A stretch of DNA of 64,000 nucleotides, taken from the NCBI RefSeq assembly GCF_902506375.1, contig NZ_LR733284.1, positions 3,254,250-3,318,249 on the forward strand. The letters run 5' to 3'. Of the stretch, positions 16,792 to 25,892 are shown in pieces (the stretch's first letter is position 1; every line of letters begins with the position of its first letter). This DNA is from Microbacterium sp. 8M (GTDB lineage Bacteria; Actinomycetota; Actinomycetes; Actinomycetales; Microbacteriaceae). The translations under genes and the position numbers were made by a program. A model generated the notes under the pieces. That model was given only the letters and a program-made list of their open reading frames with translations, was not told the DNA's origin and made no database searches.

Positions 16792-18414
16792 ATGAATGCG
16801 CAGAGCGCCGACACGACGACGGCACCGGTCACGACGGCCGGATCGGCGTGGGCTCCGTTGCGGCATAGGGTGTTCCGCGCGCTCTGGCTGGCGCAGACCG
16901 GATCCAACCTCGGCGGGTGGATGCAGACCGTCGCCGCGCAGTGGTTCCTCATCCAGGCGGGATCCGGATCCGCGATCGTCGCGTGGGTGCAGGCCGCGAG
17001 CCTGCTGCCCGTGCTGTTCCTGTCGCTCTTCGCAGGCGTGCTGGCCGATCGGTTCGACCGGCGGGGCTGGCTGCTCGCCATGAACATCCTGTCGGCGGCC
17101 CTCGCCCTCGTGCTCACGGTGCTGTCCTGGACCGGCGTGCTCGGCGCGCCGTCGCTGCTGCTCATGACGTTCCTGCTCGGCTCCTCCGCCGCGCTCAGCG
17201 CCCCGGCCTGGCAGGCGATCCAGCCCGACCTCGTGCCCCGGGAGGAGATCCCCGCGGCCGCCGCTCTGGGCGGCATCACCGTCAACGCCGCGCGAGCGGT
17301 CGGACCCGCGATCGCCGGGATCCTCGTCGCGTGGACCGGCCCGACGTTCGTGTTCGCGCTCAACGCGGTGTCGTTCCTCGGCGTCGTGATCGCCCTGATG
17401 CGCTGGCCCCGGCCGGAGCAACCGGCCCGGGGCTGGGTCGAACCGTTCGGCGACTCGCTCGTGGCGGGGCTGCGGTATCTCGGCTCCGGTCCCGTCGTGC
17501 GCCGCCTGCTGCTGCGCAGCCTGCTGTTCGCGATCCCCGCCAGCGCACTGTGGTCGCTGCTGCCCTCGGCCGCGGGCGGCCTCCTCGGCCTGGGCGCGAC
17601 CGGCTACGGCCTCCTGCTCGGGGGGCTCGGGGTGGGCTCCATCCTCGGCGCGGTGCTGATGCCGTTCCTCACCCGGCGTCTGTCGGCCTCGGCGGTTCTC
17701 GGGCTCTCCGCCGCGGTCTTCGCCGCCGGCACCGTGAGCGTGGCCTGGTGGCCGCTGCCCGTGGTCGTGCCGGCGCTGCTGATCACGGGGATCGCATGGA
17801 CGGCGACCCTCACCACCCTGAACGCGGCCATGCAGCTCAGTGCCGCACCGTGGGTGCGGGCGCGTGCGATCTCGGCCTACCTCCTCGTGCTGCTGGGCGG
17901 CCAGGGCCTCGGCGCGTTCCTCTGGGGCGCGGTGAGCGCGATGGCCGGGGTGGCGGTCACCCTGGCGGTGGCGGCGGGGCTGCTGCTGCTCGTCGCGGCG
18001 AGCGTGCTGGTGCTCCCGCTGAGTCCGCAGACCGGGCGCCTGGACCGGTCGATCCGGCCGTACTGCGCGCCGGAGCCGAGTCTCGTCTTCGATCCCGAGC
18101 CCGACGACGGTCCGGTCGCCGTGACCGTGACCTACCGGGTCGCGCCCGAGCGCGAGCCGGCGTTCCTCGCGGCGATGAGGCCGCTGCGCGACAGCCGCCG
18201 CAGGACGGGCGCGACGGGGTGGACCCTGGAGCGCGCGGGCGAGGAGCCGGGGACCTTCCTCGAGGGATTCCGGGTGCGCTCATGGGGCGAGTACACGGCC
18301 TCGCGCACTGCGCGCTGGACCGGGAGTGACGCGGCCGTGATGGCCCGCGTGCTCGAGACCGCCGACGTCGTCTCGGAGGCCCACGCGTTCGCCGTGCGAC
18401 TGCCGCGGCGCTGA
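16792..18414 (+). CDS. MFS exporter (EntS-like, MFS_3) with C-terminal ferredoxin-like domain
   Basis: 540-residue membrane transporter. About 12 helices cover residues 25-410, with the loop ADRFDRRGWL typical of MFS. After the membrane part comes a roughly 110-residue soluble tail (VTVTYRVAPEREPAFLAAM onwards) that resembles an antibiotic-biosynthesis-monooxygenase-like dimeric alpha/beta fold. No ribosome site precedes the ATG; CAGAAT six bases upstream suggests a leaderless transcript. Likely a drug or siderophore exporter. Confidence 0.85.
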   Translation: MNAQSADTTTAPVTTAGSAWAPLRHRVFRALWLAQTGSNLGGWMQTVAAQWFLIQAGSGSAIVAWVQAASLLPVLFLSLFAGVLADRFDRRGWLLAMNILSAALALVLTVLSWTGVLGAPSLLLMTFLLGSSAALSAPAWQAIQPDLVPREEIPAAAALGGITVNAARAVGPAIAGILVAWTGPTFVFALNAVSFLGVVIALMRWPRPEQPARGWVEPFGDSLVAGLRYLGSGPVVRRLLLRSLLFAIPASALWSLLPSAAGGLLGLGATGYGLLLGGLGVGSILGAVLMPFLTRRLSASAVLGLSAAVFAAGTVSVAWWPLPVVVPALLITGIAWTATLTTLNAAMQLSAAPWVRARAISAYLLVLLGGQGLGAFLWGAVSAMAGVAVTLAVAAGLLLLVAASVLVLPLSPQTGRLDRSIRPYCAPEPSLVFDPEPDDGPVAVTVTYRVAPEREPAFLAAMRPLRDSRRRTGATGWTLERAGEEPGTFLEGFRVRSWGEYTASRTARWTGSDAAVMARVLETADVVSEAHAFAVRLPRR

Positions 18415-18436
18415 GGACCCGGGCGCCCGCGGCCGC

Positions 18437-19360
18437 TCAGAGCGACGCGCCGTCGGCGGGGACCACGGGCGCCTGCGGCGCGGGCGGCCAGTCCGCGAGG
18501 CGCGCGGCCGCCTCGGCCGTCGCCCGCAGGAACTCGCCGACCAGCGCGTCCGGATCCGGCGCGCGGCGCACCGCCTCATACGGCAGCAGGAACTCGCCCA
18601 GGGCCGCATCGAAGTACGCCTCCTCCGGCACCTCCGCGGCCGCGTACCCCTCCGGCGCCGGATACGCGTAGGCGTAGAACGCGCCCTCCGCGCCGCCGCC
18701 CGGCCAGAACCCCGCGCTGCTGAGCTCGTCCGAGTAACCCTCCACCATCACGCTGTCCGGACAGTTGGGCGCACCACCGGGGTGCGCCGGCGCCGGCCGC
18801 CCCGAGAAGCGCGTCACCGCGAGATCCATCGCACCCCAGAAGTAGTGCACCGGGCTCACCTTGCCGCGGAACGCCGAGCGGGATCTCCGCAGCACCCGAT
18901 CCGCCTGCACCAGCTGCTGCCAGAACAGCCGGGCGTGCTCGGCGTCGTAGGTCGCGTGCACGGTGTCGTCGGGGAACGGGATGGCCTCGGCCACCTCGTT
19001 CGGCACCGGATGGATGCGCACGTCCACGTCCAACCGGGACAGCAGGGCCATCACCTCGGCGTAGAAGCGCGCAACCGATCCCCCGAGGGGGAGCGTCTCG
19101 CTCCGCCCGTCACTGGTGCGCGCGATGAGAACGTGCTCGACGAAGTCGAACGAGAGCTCCAGGATCCGGTCGCCGACCGGGATCGCTCCGGTCGTGAGCC
19201 CGCGCGCGTCGACGAACAGCGTGACGTGCCACCAGTGGTTCACCGGGGCGGCGAGCACCATCTTGACCTTGCCGACGATCTGCGTGTACATGTGCAGCGT
19301 CTCCCGTGTGGCCGTCCAGTCGTCGACGGCGAGAGCGGGCCAGGCGGGGTTCGTGGGCAC
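18437..19360 (-). CDS. DUF5996 family protein
   Basis: 307-residue cytoplasmic protein matching the DUF5996 pattern: WPALAVDDWTATRETLHMYTQIVGKV at the N-terminus (shown in two parts: WPALAVDDW, then TLHMYTQIVGK), NHWWHVTLFV, FWGAMDLAVTRFSGR and YAYPAPEGY. The role is unknown. The GTG at 19360 has GAGGAGG upstream, preferred over GTG 19384. A TAGAGT box just upstream may be its -10. It converges on the MFS gene. Confidence 0.8.
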   Translation of the reverse strand: MPTNPAWPALAVDDWTATRETLHMYTQIVGKVKMVLAAPVNHWWHVTLFVDARGLTTGAIPVGDRILELSFDFVEHVLIARTSDGRSETLPLGGSVARFYAEVMALLSRLDVDVRIHPVPNEVAEAIPFPDDTVHATYDAEHARLFWQQLVQADRVLRRSRSAFRGKVSPVHYFWGAMDLAVTRFSGRPAPAHPGGAPNCPDSVMVEGYSDELSSAGFWPGGGAEGAFYAYAYPAPEGYAAAEVPEEAYFDAALGEFLLPYEAVRRAPDPDALVGEFLRATAEAAARLADWPPAPQAPVVPADGASL

Positions 19361-19626
19361 GGCGTCCTCCTCGATCGGGGACACTCTACCGAGCCTGCGG
19401 TGGGCTCCGGAGTCGTCGGCGCTTCGTCGGGACCGGACCGTCGCCGTCCGGCCGCGATCGGCACCGTGGTCCGGCGTCCACCGCGAAACGGATCGCTCCC
19501 CGGCCTGTAACGGCGCCGAAACACCGGGGTGCGACGCTGGGCGCAGGCGAAGCTCCTCGAGTCGGCGTCGCGAAGGCGGGACCCCGGTTTCGCCGCACCG
19601 CCCCCTGCTCCCGGAGAGGACTGCTC
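19361..19626. other. Divergent intergenic region, DUF5996 / antiporter
   Basis: 266 bp between divergent genes. It should hold both promoters; apart from TAGAGT near 19380 on the minus strand I see no clear element. Confidence 0.4.
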
Positions 19627-21198
19627 ATGGATCCGCTCACCACGTTCGTCCTGGTCGGCGCCCTCGTCGTGGGAGCAGCCTGGCTGGCCCCGCGGCTGCA
19701 CGTGCCGGCCGCGTTGCTGCAGCTCCTGTTCGGCCTGCTGGCGGGCCTGTTCCCGGAGGTCCGCAGCATCCACCTCCCGTCCGACGCGGTGCTGGTGCTG
19801 TTCCTCCCGGCACTGCTGTTCTGGGAGGCGCTGATGACACCCCTGCGCGAGGTGCGCCGCGATCTCCGGGTGATCCTGCTGCTGAGCACGCTGCTGGTCG
19901 TCGCGACCACGTTCGGCACCGCAGGGATCGGCGTCGCCCTCGGCTGGGGGTGGCTGCCTGCGCTCGTCCTCGGCGCGGCGCTGGCGCCCACCGATGCGAC
20001 CGCCGTGGGCGCGCTCACCCGCGCGCTCCCCCATCGGAACGTCATCCAGCTGCGGGCCGAGAGCCTGGTGAACGACGGCACCGCGCTGGTCATCTACACG
20101 ATCGTGATCGGACTGGCGGCCAGCGGCGCCCACTACTCCGGCTGGGATGTCACGGGCCTCGTCGCCCTGGCCTACGGCGGCGGCGCCGTGGTCGGCCTGC
20201 TCGCGGGTCTGCTGGGCACGCTTGCGCTCCGGCGCCTGGACGATCCTCTCCTGCACAACGCCGCGCTCGTGCTGGTGCCCTTCGCGGCCTTCCTCGCGGC
20301 CGAACAGATCCACGCCTCCGGCGTCATCGCGGTCGTCATCGCCGGGCTGTATCTGAGCCGAACCGGACCGCGGTCCGGCACCCCGCAGTCCCGCCAGCAG
20401 CGGGACGGGTTCTGGACGCTGGCCAGCGCGGGGCTCAACGGCGCCCTGTTCGTCCTGATAGGCATCGAGGCGCAGTCCGCGATGCGTTCCGTGCCGCTGC
20501 AGAGCATCCCCACGCTCCTGCTGCTCTGCGTGCTGATCTGGATCGCGATCCTGCTCATCCGCTTCGCGTTCCAGATGATCACGACCTGGGGGATCCGGCT
20601 GGTGGACCGCAGCCCTGCCCAGCGTCAGAAGCGGATGACGCATCGGGCCAGGGTCGTCTCGACGGTCGCAGGCTTCCGCGGTGCCATCTCGCTGGCCGTC
20701 GCACTGGCCGTCCCGGCGGACATGCCGGGACGCGCGGAGATCATCTTCGTCGCCACCGGCGTCATCATCCTCACGATCCTCGCGCAGGGAATGCTCCTGC
20801 CCGCGGTGATCCGGTGGGCGCGCTTCGAACCCGACACGATGGTCGCGGCCGAGTTCACGCGCGCGCACCGCACCGCGCTGCTCTCGGCGATCCACGCGTC
20901 TCCGGCACTCGCCCGCGAGATCGACGTCCCCGAGCACATCCGCGAGCGCGTCGTGACGGAGTATCGCGAACGCCTGGAGCGGATCGGCGGCGCCCCGGAG
21001 CCGGGACGCAGCACGCGACGGGATCTGGACCACGACTACGCGGCCCTCAACCTCGCCCTCGTGGACCACGCCCGTGACGTCGTGATCCGCCTCCGCAACC
21101 ACGGCGCGATCAGCGACGCCACCCTGCACCGCCTGCAGACGCGTCTGGATCGCGACGCGCTGCACCTCACCCCCGCCTCCGCGGACCGACACGACTGA
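19627..21198 (+). CDS. CPA1-family Na+/H+ antiporter
   Basis: 523-residue membrane antiporter for pH and sodium homeostasis. Ten to twelve helices precede a cytoplasmic helical tail (from about 400). The ion-binding ND motif is in ESLVNDGTALV, and ALAPTDATAVGAL and GFRGAISLAVALA are also CPA1 signatures. The ATG at 19627 has GGAGAGGA upstream; the longer open frame to 19306 is noncoding. Monocistronic. Confidence 0.92.
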   Translation: MDPLTTFVLVGALVVGAAWLAPRLHVPAALLQLLFGLLAGLFPEVRSIHLPSDAVLVLFLPALLFWEALMTPLREVRRDLRVILLLSTLLVVATTFGTAGIGVALGWGWLPALVLGAALAPTDATAVGALTRALPHRNVIQLRAESLVNDGTALVIYTIVIGLAASGAHYSGWDVTGLVALAYGGGAVVGLLAGLLGTLALRRLDDPLLHNAALVLVPFAAFLAAEQIHASGVIAVVIAGLYLSRTGPRSGTPQSRQQRDGFWTLASAGLNGALFVLIGIEAQSAMRSVPLQSIPTLLLLCVLIWIAILLIRFAFQMITTWGIRLVDRSPAQRQKRMTHRARVVSTVAGFRGAISLAVALAVPADMPGRAEIIFVATGVIILTILAQGMLLPAVIRWARFEPDTMVAAEFTRAHRTALLSAIHASPALAREIDVPEHIRERVVTEYRERLERIGGAPEPGRSTRRDLDHDYAALNLALVDHARDVVIRLRNHGAISDATLHRLQTRLDRDALHLTPASADRHD

Positions 21199-21295
21199 CC
21201 CGCCACGGCTCCGAGCGTCGCAGACGCAGCCGATGATGCCGGATCCGTCCGGTGATCGTGCTCGATGACGCCTCGCGCCGACGCTCCGTCGCCCG

Positions 21296-21310
21296 TAGAT
21301 TTCAAGGGTG
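21296..21310 (+). promoter_or_regulatory. Leaderless promoter of GlxA-type regulator
   Basis: TAGATT at 21296-21301, six bases, then the GTG start at 21308. The spacing puts transcription start on or next to the initiation codon, and there is no ribosome site. Confidence 0.55.
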
Positions 21311-22249
21311 TCCAAGCGTGTCGTCGTCGTCGTCCTGCCCCATGTGAACCTGCTCGATCTGTCAGGTCCGGTGCAGGCGTTCTCCGCGGCGACCCGCTTC
21401 GGAGCCGACTACGAGCTGGCGTTCGTCTCCCCGGATCCGCTCGTGACGTCCGCCCAGGGACTCGAGCTGGCCGCCCTCACCGGTCTGACGTCCGTGCGCG
21501 ACAGCGACCTCGTGCTCGTCCCGGGCACGGATCTGACGATGTCGCTGGAGCTCGCCCCGGATGTGATCGGGTGGATCCGCGAGGCCGCGCACGCCGGCGC
21601 GCAGATCGCGTCCGTATGCACGGGGGCGTTCCTCCTGGGCGAGGCGGGACTGCTGGACGGGCACCGCTGCACGGCGCACTGGAGCGTGATCGAGCACATG
21701 CGCGAGCGCTACCCGCGCGCGCGGGTCGTGGACGACGTCCTGTTCGTCATGGACGGGTCCATCCTCACAAGCGCCGGCATCGCCTCCGGGATCGACCTCT
21801 CGCTCGCCATCATCGAGCAGGATCACGGCGCCGCGCTCGCTGCCCGCGTCGCGCGCGAGCTGGTGGTCTATCTGCGCCGCAACGGGACCGCGGCGCCGAC
21901 CAGCCCGTTCGTGGAGTTCCGCGATCACGTCGTCCCCGAGGTGCAGGCCGTGCAGCAGATCCTGTCCGACGGCTTCTCGCAGCACTACACGCTCGAGGAG
22001 CTCTCGCGAGCGGTGCACCTCGCGCCCCGCACGCTGACCAGCAAGTTCGTCCGCACCGTCGGCATGACCCCGCTGCAATACCAGCAGACCCTGCGCATCG
22101 GCCACGCCACAGCGCTGCTGTCCTCGACCGATCTCTCGGTCGAGGCGATCTCACTGGCGTGCGGGTACGCCGACGCCCGGCAGCTGCGGCGCGTCTTCGC
22201 GCAGGTGCACGGCCTGTCGCCGCGCGAGTACCGCGCCTCCCTCCGCTAG
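21308..22249 (+). CDS. GlxA-type AraC family regulator with DJ-1/PfpI domain
   Basis: 313-residue regulator. Residues 1-180 form a class-I-amidotransferase-like DJ-1/PfpI domain (nucleophile-elbow Cys in SVCTGAFLLG, partner GRHCTAHW-like HRCTAHWS). Residues about 210-313 are two AraC helix-turn-helix units ending in ACGYADARQLRRVF and GLSPREYRASLR. It starts with GTG directly behind a -10 box. The next gene encodes another DJ-1/PfpI protein and may be its target. Confidence 0.9.
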   Translation: MSKRVVVVVLPHVNLLDLSGPVQAFSAATRFGADYELAFVSPDPLVTSAQGLELAALTGLTSVRDSDLVLVPGTDLTMSLELAPDVIGWIREAAHAGAQIASVCTGAFLLGEAGLLDGHRCTAHWSVIEHMRERYPRARVVDDVLFVMDGSILTSAGIASGIDLSLAIIEQDHGAALAARVARELVVYLRRNGTAAPTSPFVEFRDHVVPEVQAVQQILSDGFSQHYTLEELSRAVHLAPRTLTSKFVRTVGMTPLQYQQTLRIGHATALLSSTDLSVEAISLACGYADARQLRRVFAQVHGLSPREYRASLR

Positions 22250-22323
22250 CACGCCCTCTCCCCACGTCCCACGGCGACAGCCCGTCGCCGTCTCCTCCAC
22301 CGACCCCTTCTTCGGAGCCCTTC

Positions 22324-23684
22324 ATGAACACCTTCCTTCGGCGCGCCCTGCTCACGGTCGGCGGCGTCATCCTCGCGACGGCCGTCTTCGGCGGCGTCGC
22401 TGTCGCCGGCTTCACCACGACGATGGCGCAGGACTTCGCGCCGCTCCCCGCCCGCTCCTCCGCGGAGCCGGCGGCGACCCGGCCCGCCGCGTCCGACCGG
22501 ATCCAGGTCGCGATCCTCCTCGGGCGCAACGGCACGGTCGCGACCGACGCGATGGGGCCTTACGGCGTGTTCGCCGCGTCCGAGCGCTTCGACGTGCGCA
22601 CGGTCGCGGCATCGCGCACCCCGATCGCCCTGTCGGGCGGGCTCACCACCGTGCCCGACGCGTCGTTCGCGGACTACGAGTCCGGGCGGCTGCCCCGCCC
22701 CGACCTCGTCGTCGTCCCCGCGATCGCCGACCCGTCAGGGGCAGAGGAGGCGGATCTGCGCGCGTTCATCGAGACCACGCACGATGCCGGCGCCCGCATC
22801 ATGGGCGTCTGCGCCGGTGCGCGCGTGCTCGTGGAGACGACGGGGCTCGACGGCAAGCGGGCGACGTCGTTCTGGTCCGACATCGACGGGATGACCTCGA
22901 CTCACCCGGAGACCACGTGGGTGCGGGGAGAGCGCTGGGTCGAGGACGGTGACGTGCTCACCACCGCGGGCGTGAGCTCAGGCATCGCCGCCAGCCTGCA
23001 CGTCGTGCAGCAGCGGGCGGGCACGGCCGAGGCCGTGCGGATCGCCGACGAGGTGCGCTACCCGCACTGGAGCCCGGACGCGTCGACGAGCATCCCCGTC
23101 AACACGTCTCGCTCGCGGACTACCCGTATGTGCTCGGCGCCACGATGCCGTGGGGGCAGCCCCGCTACGGCCTCGGGCTGACACCGGGCGTGGACGAGAT
23201 CGATGTCGCCGCGGCCGCCGAGCTCTACGGCGGAGCCGCGTTCACCGCGCACGTCGTCCCCGTCGCCGAGAGCGGCGAGATCACCACGCGGCACGGCATG
23301 ACGCTGCTCGCCACACCTGTGGCGAAGGCGGGCAAGCTCGACCGTCTCGTGATCCCCGGCGCGACCTCGCGCACGCCGCTCGCGGCTGCCGCCCCCGACG
23401 TCCCGGTGTTCCTCCCGGCCGCGGCGGCCGGCACGGGCAACACGAGCTTCGACCCGATCCTCGCCGACATCGCGCGCTCCGACGGGCGTCACGTGGCTCA
23501 GACCGCGGCGAAGTACATCGAGTATCCGCTCCCGGCGCTGCCGCAGCAGGGAGGGGCGCCCGTGCGCGTCACCGTGATCGCGATCCTCGCCGCGGCTCTC
23601 GCGATCGCCGTCGGCCTGGTCCCCGCGCTGATCAGCCGGATCCGGGTCCGGCGCCGCGGCGCCGCTCGTCCGCAGGCGCGGTGA
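22324..23684 (+). pseudogene. DJ-1/PfpI family membrane-anchored protein, frameshifted
   Basis: The first frame from ATG 22324 gives an N-terminal helix, a DJ-1/PfpI domain (LRAFIETTHDAGARIMGVCA in part; nucleophile Cys in MGVCAGARVL) and runs to about 23100. Homology-like sequence then continues one frame over (LADYPYVLGATMPWGQPRYG) to a C-terminal helix VIAILAAALAIAVGLVPALI and the stop at 23684. A single missing base joins the two; a CCCC run at 23094-23097 is the likely site. It may be a sequencing or assembly error or a real knockout. An intact product would be about 453 residues. It follows the GlxA-type regulator. Confidence 0.75.
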
Positions 23685-23707
23685 CGCCGACGCCGGGCGT
23701 CCGTCCC

Positions 23708-25114
23708 CTAGCCTCCCTGGTGCGCCAGGATCCACTCCCCCATGGGGGCCGGATCGTCGAGGATGCCGAGGTGGCTCTCGTGGGGCACGATCGAGACGGT
23801 CGCCCGGTTCCCCGTGCGGGTCTCGGCATAGGCGGCGACGCGCGAGGGGTCGAACACCTCGTCGTCGCCGCCGATCCAGACGCCGACGGGCCCGCGGAGG
23901 TGTGCGAGCACCGCCGCGCTGTCATCCGCGTTCTGGGCGATGGCCATGGCGGCGGTGTACTGCGGGATCAGGCCCGCGGCGATTTGAGCGGACGTGTAGG
24001 CGAACGAGACCGCCGGCGTGTGCGCGCCCAGCAGGCCGTTCGTCAGCGTGGCGGCGATCAGGGGCCGCTGGCAGATCGTCGCGAAGTTGGAGGCGTCGTC
24101 CTGGCGCTCGGTGCCCGAGTGCAGCCCGAAGTCGGGCGCGAGGAACACGTAGCCGGCGATGGGCGTCGAGATCCGCTGCACGCTGTTGAGCACGACTCCG
24201 GCCCCGGCCGAATGCCCGCCGACGAACTCCGGCACATCAGGCTGCTCATGGTGCACGAACGAGACCGCCGACGCCGTGTCCTGCTCCAGCTGCGGCGTGC
24301 TCGGGGTGTCGCCGCGTGGTCCGCCCGAGGCGCCGTGGCCGCGGATGTCGAAGAGGTAGACCGCGATCCCCTGCGCGCGGAGGGTCTCGCCGATGCCGAG
24401 GTACCCGGCAGCACTGTTCGCCCCGGTGCCGTGGTAGAACACCAGGCTCGCCCGCGGCGCGCGGGGGACGAAGGCGTAGTAGGCGAGCCGCACCCCGTCG
24501 GTCGCCGTGACGTGGCCGGTGGGCGTCGCGGCCGGATGCGCCGTGCCGTCGGCGGTGTCCAGACCGCTGCGCGCGGCCGGGCCCGGCAGAGGGCACGGCG
24601 CGACGGCGGCGGCGACCCCCGCGCCGACGCCGACGACGAGCACGGCCGCCACGATCCCGACCGCGCCGAGGCCGCCGATCGCCCGGCGCACAACCCCGCG
24701 CGGTGCGCGCCGCGCACGGTCGGCCGCGACGAGGGACGCCCATTCCGCCGCCGGCGTGCGCGTCCACGCCCGTCCCTCGGACCCGATCACCCCGAGCAGG
24801 GCCACCACGGGGAGGAGGCAGGCGATCAGCACCGCCGGGGACCCGACCGCGGCCGCCTGCAGCACGCGCGCGCCGCCCATGGCCGCGGAGACCACGCCGG
24901 CCGTGACGGGGAGACCACGACCCGGCCGGCGGAGCAGGACGACCAGGACGAGGGCGGCCGCTCCCGACACGATCAGCGGCCACCCCGCGGCCTGCACGGA
25001 CGGCCGCGCGTCGGGCCCGAGCTCGATCGCGCCGTTCACGACCCCGATCGCCCCGCCCAGGAGATAGAGCACGCGGGACACGGTGATCCGGACTGGGCGC
25101 ACGCCGGCGCTCAT
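23708..25114 (-). CDS. Membrane-anchored alpha/beta hydrolase (serine aminopeptidase-like)
   Basis: 468 residues: four to five membrane helices (about 15-180) precede an alpha/beta hydrolase domain (about 215-468). The nucleophile is Ser in GGHSAGAG, the acid is likely in GGDDEVFD and the His in VPHESHLG. FYHGTGANSAAGY and DIRGHGASGG are oxyanion and lid features. Its ATG overlaps the PadR stop by four bases (ATGA), so both share one transcript and PadR probably controls it. Substrate unknown. Confidence 0.85.
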   Translation of the reverse strand: MSAGVRPVRITVSRVLYLLGGAIGVVNGAIELGPDARPSVQAAGWPLIVSGAAALVLVVLLRRPGRGLPVTAGVVSAAMGGARVLQAAAVGSPAVLIACLLPVVALLGVIGSEGRAWTRTPAAEWASLVAADRARRAPRGVVRRAIGGLGAVGIVAAVLVVGVGAGVAAAVAPCPLPGPAARSGLDTADGTAHPAATPTGHVTATDGVRLAYYAFVPRAPRASLVFYHGTGANSAAGYLGIGETLRAQGIAVYLFDIRGHGASGGPRGDTPSTPQLEQDTASAVSFVHHEQPDVPEFVGGHSAGAGVVLNSVQRISTPIAGYVFLAPDFGLHSGTERQDDASNFATICQRPLIAATLTNGLLGAHTPAVSFAYTSAQIAAGLIPQYTAAMAIAQNADDSAAVLAHLRGPVGVWIGGDDEVFDPSRVAAYAETRTGNRATVSIVPHESHLGILDDPAPMGEWILAHQGG

Positions 25115-25650
25115 GCGTCGCCGTCCAGCGCGTCGAGAACACGGTCGCACCAGGCCACGGCGTTCTCGGCGAACGTCAGGCCGTAGTCGCGCACGAGGGT
25201 CGGCACGGTCGCCGCCGCGCTCCGCTCCGCATCCGTCCAGGAGGCACCCGGCACGACCGCCGCGACGAGATCCCGGAACGACGCGAACTGCGCCCGGCGC
25301 TCCTCCACCAGCGCTCGCGCGAGCCCGCGGTCGAGCGGAGCGGCGAACAGCAGCTTCACCAGGTTCTCGTCCCGGATCACGACCGGCGGAGTCTCCTCGC
25401 CGAGCCACTCGCGCAGAGCCTGTCGCCCCGGCGGCGTGATCCGCCAGACCGTCTTGCCCCGGGGTCCGTCCTCCCCGTCGGACTCGATCAGCCCCGCGCC
25501 GGCCAGCAGCCGCAGCTGCGGGTACAGCTGGCCGTCGCTGATCCCCCAGAAGGGGTTGCGCGACGCGGCCTGGCGGATCTCGTAGCCGCTGCGCGGGTGC
25601 GAAGCCACGTAGCCCAGGATCGTGTGCGCTGTCGGTGTCAGGTTCTCCAC
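25111..25650 (-). CDS. PadR family transcriptional regulator (autoregulated)
   Basis: 179 residues: PadR winged helix (HTILGYVASHPRSGYEI, GQLYPQLRLLAGAGL, KTVWRITPPGRQALREW) and a Vir_act_alpha_C-type helical tail. The GTG start at 25650 lies six bases after the TATCAT -10, so the mRNA is leaderless. A perfect 9+9 palindrome covers that -10, the classic PadR arrangement for repression by its own product. It is co-transcribed with the membrane hydrolase. Confidence 0.9.
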   Translation of the reverse strand: MENLTPTAHTILGYVASHPRSGYEIRQAASRNPFWGISDGQLYPQLRLLAGAGLIESDGEDGPRGKTVWRITPPGRQALREWLGEETPPVVIRDENLVKLLFAAPLDRGLARALVEERRAQFASFRDLVAAVVPGASWTDAERSAAATVPTLVRDYGLTFAENAVAWCDRVLDALDGDA

Positions 25651-25656
25651 GGAATG

Positions 25657-25662
25657 ATGATA
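25657..25662 (-). promoter_or_regulatory. -10 box of leaderless padR operon
   Basis: TATCAT on the minus strand, six bases before the GTG start; it overlaps the left arm of the operator at 25660-25678. Confidence 0.6.
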
Positions 25663-25678
25663 CCTCTGGCAGAGGTAT
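25660..25678. promoter_or_regulatory. PadR operator
   Basis: ATACCTCTG-G-CAGAGGTAT is a perfect 9-bp dyad with a one-base centre. It overlaps the padR -10 box, so binding would block the promoter. Confidence 0.75.
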
Positions 25679-25706
25679 GGGTCCGCTGGGCGACCCACTG
25701 CGACGC

Positions 25707-25793
25707 TCAGACGCGCAGGGTCGCCCCCACGAGCATGCCGACCACGGAGACGCCCGCCGCGACGGCGAAACGCCGCTCCGTGATACTGGCGCC
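25707..25793 (-). pseudogene. Possible remnant of a membrane-protein gene (28 codons)
   Basis: The minus strand reads GASITERRFAVAAGVSVV and on to a hydrophobic GMLVGATLRV end and TGA, directly after an in-frame TAA. It has the look and codon use of the last helix of a membrane protein but no start codon or upstream coding. It could be a decayed fragment or chance. Confidence 0.3.
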
Positions 25794-25824
25794 TTATCGC
25801 GGAGCACGGCTCGAGCACCCTCGT

Positions 25825-25873
25825 GCACGACGCGGCCCCCGGGAATCGGCTGAACCCGGGGGCCGCGTCGTGC
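25825..25873. terminator. Long hairpin terminator after transglutaminase operon
   Basis: Perfect 19-bp inverted repeat (25825-25843 and 25855-25873) with an 11-nt loop, 20 bp beyond the transglutaminase stop codon. Confidence 0.8.
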
Positions 25874-25892
25874 GTTCGCTCCAGGCGGGTGT

